Shown piece after piece: positions 14,361 through 18,747 of a stretch of 18,747 nt of DNA (its first letter is position 1; each line of letters opens with the position of its first letter). Both the position numbers and the translations under genes were made by a program. This stretch comes from Treponema sp. (lineage in GTDB: Bacteria; Spirochaetota; Spirochaetia; Treponematales; Breznakiellaceae), in the NCBI GenBank assembly GCA_031281925.1, contig JAITES010000198.1, positions 1-18,747 on the forward strand. Direction: 5' to 3'. Below the pieces are notes generated by a model. The model saw nothing but the letters and a program-made list of their open reading frames with translations. It was not told where the DNA came from and made no database searches.

Positions 14361-14852
14361 TCAGTTGCCGACAAGCATGCGGCCGATGTCGGAAAGTTCG
14401 GGCATCTGCAGATAGAGGGGGCGGCGGCCTTTGGCTTCAGCCTTATCGAGTTCGGTGAGGCTTACGTAGAGTTCGTTTATGAGATCCGCAAAAAGCTGCA
14501 GGTTGGAACTGAAATTGTTCACCGCCATGTCCCGCAATACCCTCTCCTGGCCGGAAGAACTGCCTCCAAGCCGGTTCCGCAGTGTAGGCACCAGTTCCCG
14601 CCGGGTCAGGGCCACAAAGCGGGCCGCGGCGGCAATCTGCCGGTAGAGTTCATCCAGAATAAAGCCCTCATAACGGTACTGTTCACTTTTTTCGGTAAGA
14701 ACCTCAAGAAGATCCCATGACTGCTTCTCAAAGGGAAGCTGCAACAGCGCTGGCCGGATAAACCGGTTTGAGATATTACTCTTGTAATGCTCTCCCAGCC
14801 GTTCAATCAGTCTGAGGACTTGGGCATCTCGTACTTGCATTTCTTTAATCAT
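14361..14852 (-). CDS. Conserved-looking hypothetical protein, all-helical
   Basis: A 163-residue protein I do not recognise. It is predicted mostly helical, with charged amphipathic stretches (VLRLIERLGEHYK, LEVLTEKSEQYRYEG, LDELYRQIAAAARFVALTRR). It has no signal peptide, membrane helix or catalytic motif. The central Ala/Arg-rich helix and the later LQLFADLINELYVSLTELDK suggest a bundle or scaffold fold. I start at ATG 14852 (MIKEMQVRDAQ); the longer frame from 14942 would run into the divergent lipoprotein gene and its promoter. A start at residue 5 is also possible, and ribosome binding sites are weak for both. The coding bias is good and the opposite strand offers nothing better, so I think it is real. 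Confidence 0.65.
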   Translation of the reverse strand: MIKEMQVRDAQVLRLIERLGEHYKSNISNRFIRPALLQLPFEKQSWDLLEVLTEKSEQYRYEGFILDELYRQIAAAARFVALTRRELVPTLRNRLGGSSSGQERVLRDMAVNNFSSNLQLFADLINELYVSLTELDKAEAKGRRPLYLQMPELSDIGRMLVGN

Positions 14853-14869
14853 ACTCAGGCCGTGCAGGA

Positions 14870-14899
14870 TTGACAAGCGCAGAAGACCATCAATAGGAT
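14870..14899 (+). promoter_or_regulatory. Possible promoter of the orphan lipoprotein gene
   Basis: TTGACA (14870-14875), 18 bases, then TAGGAT (14894-14899, four of six). The start of transcription would fall at about the ATG (14905), implying a leaderless or very short leader. The same AGGATG stretch could instead serve as a Shine-Dalgarno site in a longer message. Confidence 0.4.
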
Positions 14900-14904
14900 G
14901 AAAT

Positions 14905-16179
14905 ATGCAAAAAAAACCGTCGGGCCTCCGTTTCTTTTTCATCCTCCTGCTTATAAGCCTTCCCTTTCTTTACTCCTGTATGCAGGAAAAAAGTACCGCC
15001 GTACTGTGGACGGACCAGAGCGATTTTGCCCTCTATTCTGAATTTTTCAATGCGTCTCAGGATGAGTACAAGATAGAGATCCGTTATTTTGAATCTCCTG
15101 CCCGTGAACTTGTCGTAATGAACGGTAACAAGCAGCATGAATACCCCGACATTGTAGCGGGAAGCTGGCTTAAAAGTACCTCTACCCGGACTCTATTCCG
15201 GCCTCTGGACTCTTTTCTCCGGGAAGGAGACATCCCGCCGGAAAACTTCTATGCCCCGCTTCTGGCCCTGGGAAAGATTGAGGGCAAACAGTACCTTCTC
15301 CCCGTCTCCTTCAATATGCCCGCCCTGATCTTTACCAGAGAAGAGGAACAAAAACTATCCAATCCTTTCACCATTGATTTTGAAGAAGCCCGCAGGCTCG
15401 GCATGGCCTATAACCAGCAGCGGAACGGCGTTTTTACCCGGATAGGTTTCTCTCCTGCCTGGGACGATGAATTTCTGTTTATCACCGCCGATCTCTTCAA
15501 CACCGGTTTCCGGGAAGCAGCGCCTCTGGCGTGGGACAATACCGCTCTGGAACAGGCAATGGTCTATGTCCGTAACTGGATTGAAGAAGTTAATTCGGGC
15601 TTCCAGGCGGAAGACGATTTTGTCTTTAAATATTTTTATGAACCGCTTCACCGCCTTGTCTCGCAGGGCCGTATCCTCTTTGCCTACATGAATTCGGCAG
15701 CCATCTTTACCCTGGCGCCGGAACGGCGGCAAGGCCTGGGCTTCCGCTGGATTTCCGAAAACGACTCGATCCCCCTGATCGAAGGTTCCGTATACTACGG
15801 CATCCCCAAGGGAGGAAAGGCCGGAAAAGCGGCGGCGGCCTTTACCCGCTGGTTTTTCAATCAGGAAACCCAGCGGCAGATGCTGGAACGCAGCCGGGAC
15901 TTCAGGCTCCTGGAAACCTCTTTCGGGATTGCCGGGGGCTTTTCCGCCATGAGGCCGGTTACCGAGCAGATCTTCCCCCTTTTCTACCCCAGCCTCCTCG
16001 GCCACCTGCCTCCGGGGGACTTCTTCTCGCCTCCCAATATCCTTCCCCTCAACTGGACACGCCTTAAAGAGAAGGTGATCCTCCCCTACCTCCACGAACG
16101 AATCCGCCAGGATAGCCGGGAAGACATCCGCCCCCTGGAACGCCGTATCAGTGAATGGAACAGGATTAATAGAGAATAG
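14905..16179 (+). CDS. Orphan extracellular solute-binding lipoprotein
   Basis: A 424-residue lipoprotein. The signal segment KPSGLRFFFILLLISLPF ends at the lipobox FLYSC, with Cys25 lipidated. The body fits a family-1 type solute-binding protein: an early VLWTDQSDF strand, DIVAGSWLKS, KQYLLPVSFNMPALIF (a common hinge segment), and a late GSVYYGIPKGGKAGKAAAAF with ALEQA-type helices. It resembles sugar-binding proteins with weak sequence conservation. No permease or ATPase lies beside it; its neighbours are unrelated convergent or divergent genes. It may feed a transporter encoded elsewhere, or act as a sensor or surface lipoprotein. The ligand is unknown. Confidence 0.8.
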   Translation: MQKKPSGLRFFFILLLISLPFLYSCMQEKSTAVLWTDQSDFALYSEFFNASQDEYKIEIRYFESPARELVVMNGNKQHEYPDIVAGSWLKSTSTRTLFRPLDSFLREGDIPPENFYAPLLALGKIEGKQYLLPVSFNMPALIFTREEEQKLSNPFTIDFEEARRLGMAYNQQRNGVFTRIGFSPAWDDEFLFITADLFNTGFREAAPLAWDNTALEQAMVYVRNWIEEVNSGFQAEDDFVFKYFYEPLHRLVSQGRILFAYMNSAAIFTLAPERRQGLGFRWISENDSIPLIEGSVYYGIPKGGKAGKAAAAFTRWFFNQETQRQMLERSRDFRLLETSFGIAGGFSAMRPVTEQIFPLFYPSLLGHLPPGDFFSPPNILPLNWTRLKEKVILPYLHERIRQDSREDIRPLERRISEWNRINRE

Positions 16180-16217
16180 GGTTTCAAAATACGGGCTGTT
16201 TAACGTGGCGTAACACG

Positions 16218-16239
16218 GCCGCCGTCAGGCTATGGCGGC
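16218..16239. repeat. GC-rich hairpin between convergent genes
   Basis: GCCGCC (16218-16223) pairs with GGCGGC (16234-16239) over a ten-base loop. It lies between the convergent lipoprotein and Uma2-type genes and may slow transcription from either side, but no U-tract follows on either strand. A shorter sequence of the same design lies at 12910-12924. Confidence 0.4.
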
Positions 16240-16264
16240 GCCGAAACCGCGGGCTGCCGGCCCT

Positions 16265-16837
16265 TTACTCAGCGAATACCGGCCCCAGCGGTATTTCGAG
16301 ACCCGGCAGTATATCCGACAGGGCGGTGTCTCCGGCATTGTAGACACGAAAGGCCAGTTTGCCTTCCTGGAAGCAGTGGACATGGATGACCTTTTCCTCC
16401 GGAGAGACCACCCAATATTCCCGCACGCCGGCCTTCTGGTAGAGGCTGATTTTCCGGTCCATTTCCATCACCGTGTTGGAGGGTGAGAGTATCTCCACCA
16501 CCAGATCCGGGGCGCCCCGGCATCCTTCGGGCCCCCGTTTCTTTTCATCGCAGATCACCGTCAGATCCGGCTGAACCACTGTATCGTCACTTTCATCTTC
16601 ATTGTAAAACAGCCGTACATCGAACGGGGCGGGATATACTTTACAGGGTTTCCCCTGAAGGAAATTATAGAAGTTTGCCGCTAAAGCCACCAGAATTGAC
16701 TGGTGATACGCACTGGGAGCCGACATGGCATAGGAAACACCGTAGATGAGTTCATACCGCTCCCCTTCCTTGAGGTCCCATTCCCGATAGTCCTTGTAAG
16801 TCCAAAACCGATCTTCCTTTACCAGCGCATCCGACAC
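16265..16837 (-). CDS. Uma2-family (DUF820) PD-(D/E)XK nuclease-like protein
   Basis: A 190-residue protein of the Uma2/DUF820 family, which has a restriction-endonuclease-like fold. The expected marks are FWTYKDYREWD (12-22), GERYELIYGVSYAMS (26-40), the acidic residue in QPDLTVICD, and PDLVVEILSPS, followed by DRKISLYQKAGVREYWVVSP, which supplies the family's Lys and the final strands. The catalytic Asp, Glu and Lys set looks intact. In vivo function is mostly unknown; the family is greatly expanded in cyanobacteria and sporadic elsewhere, often near mobile DNA. I chose GTG 16837 because GGAGG (16847-16843) is five bases upstream. The longest frame, from TTG 16903, would begin upstream of the promoter. 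No antitoxin or methylase neighbour is seen. Confidence 0.85.
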   Translation of the reverse strand: MSDALVKEDRFWTYKDYREWDLKEGERYELIYGVSYAMSAPSAYHQSILVALAANFYNFLQGKPCKVYPAPFDVRLFYNEDESDDTVVQPDLTVICDEKKRGPEGCRGAPDLVVEILSPSNTVMEMDRKISLYQKAGVREYWVVSPEEKVIHVHCFQEGKLAFRVYNAGDTALSDILPGLEIPLGPVFAE

Positions 16838-16865
16838 CTGATCCTCCGTTTGCCGTATTATTCCA

Positions 16866-16894
16866 AATATAGACCTTGTACGTTCCTTCGGCAA
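16866..16894 (-). promoter_or_regulatory. Promoter of the Uma2-family gene
   Basis: Minus strand: TTGCCG (16894-16889), 17 bases, then TATATT (16871-16866, five of six). Transcription would start near 16859, about 20 bases before the chosen GTG, which supports that start. Two direct copies of GCGCTGCAA (16895-16903, 16911-16919) sit immediately upstream of the -35 box. Confidence 0.55.
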
Positions 16895-16969
16895 GCGCTG
16901 CAAGGCGGCGGCGCTGCAAAGAAACAGGATTTATTGAACAGGAGTTAATTCTCGTGCTTCTTGTTTTTG

Positions 16970-17359
16970 TCAGGCGGAAAGGCTCACGAGGCTCCCCGGA
17001 GCCATGAGGGGTGAGGCGGATTGGGCGGCGTAGGGAATCGCCTGGGCCGCAGCCTGGGCAGCCTTGATCTGGCTTTCATAATGATTGATAAGGGAGTCAA
17101 GCCGCTTGTCGGCGCTTTCTCCGTCTTCCCCGAAGAAAGGCTTGGGCTGCTGTTTAAGCCTTGAAAGATTCTCTATAAGGGCGTCCAGGATCTTGAGTTT
17201 GTTGATGGTAAGGCCCCGGACTCCTTCGGGAGCGGGAACTCCGGAAACATGGCGGAAGTGGGAGTAGATGTACTGTGAGGGGCTTACAGGCAGAGACATA
17301 CGTCCCCCCCTGTAGGCCGAAATCGCAAATCCCATGCTGGGTAAAGCAGTTATCCTCAT
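16970..17359 (-). CDS. Small hypothetical protein
   Basis: A 129-residue protein I do not recognise. The N-terminal half has short hydrophobic and aromatic patches (GFAISAYRGG, SPSQYIYSHFRHVSG). The middle is a likely amphipathic helix (LKILDALIENLSRLKQQ), followed by a charged helix (ADKRLDSLINHYESQIKAAQ) that could form a coiled coil. The end is Ala/Ser/Pro-rich and low in complexity. No signal peptide or clear membrane helix is seen. ATG 17359 has AAGGGA (17372-17367) seven bases upstream, which supports translation. It is divergent from pckG, but no functional link can be read from the sequence. Confidence 0.65.
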   Translation of the reverse strand: MRITALPSMGFAISAYRGGRMSLPVSPSQYIYSHFRHVSGVPAPEGVRGLTINKLKILDALIENLSRLKQQPKPFFGEDGESADKRLDSLINHYESQIKAAQAAAQAIPYAAQSASPLMAPGSLVSLSA

Positions 17360-17454
17360 TTCATAATCCCTTATTTCATATATCGGAATATTAAAAATGA
17401 AGAATTAGGGTATAAGCCATCTTTTTATCAGTGGATCTTCTCTTTGATTTTTAC

Positions 17455-17460
17455 TATAAT
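17455..17460 (+). promoter_or_regulatory. -10 box upstream of pckG
   Basis: A perfect TATAAT lies 49 bases before the pckG start. The hexamer at 17 bases spacing (TGGATC, 17432-17437) is a poor -35, so use of this site may need an activator or another sigma preference. The flanking sequence 17360-17480 is AT-rich, as expected of a promoter region. Confidence 0.4.
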
Positions 17461-17509
17461 TGGTCAATAAAGATAAAATTTATGTCCCAATTAGCGGCAA
17501 GGAGTAAAA

Positions 17510-18747
17510 ATGAAAGTATCTGAACTGAAACATGCAGGTCTTAAAAAATGGGTTGAAGAGGCTGTTGCCCTCATGAGCCCGGATTCTGTGGAAATTTGTG
17601 ACGGCAGCCAGGCTGAATACGACAAAATGATCAAGATCACTCTGGATGCGGGGCTTGCTACCCCCCTCAAGCAGCGGCCCAACAGTTTTCTCTTCCGCTC
17701 CGATCCTTCCGATGTGGCCCGGGTGGAAAACCGCACCTACATTGCCAGTCAGAGCCAGGACGACGCAGGTCCCACCAATAACTGGATCGATCCTGCGGAA
17801 CTGAAAAAGACCATGAGCGATCTCTACAAGAACAGCATGAAGGGCCGTACCATGTATGTGATCCCCTTCTCCATGGGGCCTGTGGGCTCTGACATAGCCA
17901 AGATCGGCGTCGAAATCACCGACAGCCCCTATGTAGTAGCCAACATGCATATCATGACCAGGGTGGGAACCAGGGTTCTGGATGTCCTGGGAAGCGACGG
18001 CTTCTATGTACCCTGTTACCACTCCGTAGGCAAACCCCTGGCCGCGGGTGAAAAGGACAACGGAAAATGGCCCTGCGCCCCCATGGAGCACAAGTACATC
18101 AGCCACTTCCCCGAAACGAGGGAAATTTGGTCCTACGGCTCAGGCTACGGCGGAAACGCGCTGCTCGGCAAGAAGTGCCTGGCACTCCGCATCGCCAGCG
18201 TGCTGGCCCGGGACGAAGGCTGGCTTGCCGAACACATGCTCATCCTCAAGATCACCAGCCCCTCCGGGGAAGTAAAGTACATTACCGGCGCCTTTCCCTC
18301 GGCCTGCGGCAAGACGAACCTCGCCATGCTCATCCCCACCCTGCCGGGCTGGAAGGTCCAGACCGTGGGCGACGACATCGCCTGGATGAAGTTCGGCGCG
18401 GACGGCCGGCTCTACGCCATCAACCCCGAAGCGGGCTTCTTCGGCGTCGCCCCCGGTACCAATAACGAATCCAACTTTAACGCCATGGAATCGATCAAGA
18501 AGAACACCATCTTTACCAACTGCGGCCTTACCGAAGACGGCGATATCTGGTGGGAGATGATAGGCCACGGCGCTCCGGGCAAGGAGATCATCGACTGGAA
18601 GGGGAACAAGAAACCCGCTCCCCAGACGGACAAGAGCCCCAAGGGTGAGGAAATCGCCCACCCCAACGCCCGGTTCACCGCGCCGGCACGGCAGTGCCCG
18701 GTTATCGCCCCGGAGTGGGAAGATCCCAAGGGTGTGCCGATCAGCGC
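17510..18747 (+). CDS. pckG: Phosphoenolpyruvate carboxykinase (GTP), 5' part; runs off right edge
   Basis: The first 412 codons of a GTP-dependent PEPCK (about 600 residues in the family), which interconverts oxaloacetate plus GTP with PEP, CO2 and GDP. Landmarks: RTMYVIPFSMGPVGS, where substrate is bound; SYGSGYGGNALLGKKC (208-223); the GTP-PEPCK P-loop signature FPSACGKTN (262-270) with Lys268 and Thr269; and the metal-binding VGDDIAW (286-292). Just before the edge come FTAPARQCPVI and a Trp-Glu-Asp stretch typical of the family. ATG 17510 is five bases after AAGGAG (17499-17504). In fermentative anaerobes this enzyme often runs toward oxaloacetate, feeding C4-acid formation; that is an inference here. 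The frame has no stop before the end of the window. Confidence 0.97.
   Translation, partial: MKVSELKHAGLKKWVEEAVALMSPDSVEICDGSQAEYDKMIKITLDAGLATPLKQRPNSFLFRSDPSDVARVENRTYIASQSQDDAGPTNNWIDPAELKKTMSDLYKNSMKGRTMYVIPFSMGPVGSDIAKIGVEITDSPYVVANMHIMTRVGTRVLDVLGSDGFYVPCYHSVGKPLAAGEKDNGKWPCAPMEHKYISHFPETREIWSYGSGYGGNALLGKKCLALRIASVLARDEGWLAEHMLILKITSPSGEVKYITGAFPSACGKTNLAMLIPTLPGWKVQTVGDDIAWMKFGADGRLYAINPEAGFFGVAPGTNNESNFNAMESIKKNTIFTNCGLTEDGDIWWEMIGHGAPGKEIIDWKGNKKPAPQTDKSPKGEEIAHPNARFTAPARQCPVIAPEWEDPKGVPIS

Noticed and set aside
16265..16903. Uma2-type gene as half of a toxin-antitoxin or restriction system
   Set aside because: No small partner gene, methylase or other nuclease subunit lies beside it; neighbours are a lipoprotein and an unrelated small gene on separate transcripts.
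17480..18106. A 208-residue minus-strand frame at the right end
   Set aside because: It lies antisense to pckG, whose plus-strand translation carries unmistakable PEPCK signatures; the opposite frame is a shadow.

Overview
The window looks like a chromosomal segment of a free-living or gut-associated spirochaete, most likely a treponeme of the termite-gut type. This is inferred, not proven. The reasons are GTP-dependent PEP carboxykinase, lone solute-binding lipoproteins, a MoxR/DUF58/Bat cluster, an Rpn-nuclease fragment whose C-terminus resembles treponemal copies, moderately GC-rich coding sequence, and strong Shine-Dalgarno sites mixed with TTG and GTG starts. No tRNA, rRNA, CRISPR array or insertion sequence is visible, and no stretch over 300 bases lacks a gene.

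Region 1 (1-6065), carbohydrate uptake and use. A 5'-truncated Rpn-type nuclease fragment lies at the left edge, followed by a 12-bp inverted repeat directly behind the stop of a LacI-type repressor gene (minus strand). Divergent from it runs a four-gene operon: two LplB/YtcP-type ABC permeases, a solute-binding lipoprotein, and a signal-less family 30 glycoside hydrolase. The plan appears to be uptake of an oligosaccharide, intracellular cleavage by GH30, and control by the LacI protein at overlapping divergent promoters. No ATPase is encoded, so a shared one elsewhere must drive transport.

Region 2 (6066-6386) holds infA (IF-1) with its own promoter. An inverted repeat could hide its Shine-Dalgarno site in read-through transcripts.

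Region 3 (12811 down to 6403, minus strand) is one tightly packed operon: moxR, a DUF58 gene, a BatD-like membrane protein gene, an 808-residue protein that looks like BatA, BatB and BatC fused, a short secreted BatD-like protein gene, and an Smr-domain gene. Junctions are ATGA, GTGA and ATTAG overlaps or 7-nt gaps. The likely role is a MoxR-driven, membrane-anchored VWA complex facing the periplasm.

Region 4 (12865-18747) holds single genes: a PLP aminotransferase (plus), an unrecognised helical protein (minus), an orphan solute-binding lipoprotein (plus), a Uma2-family nuclease-like protein (minus), a small unrecognised protein (minus), and the 5' two thirds of pckG (plus), which runs off the right edge. 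Several starts were moved inward from the longest reading frame because of clear ribosome binding sites or because the longer start lies in a promoter.
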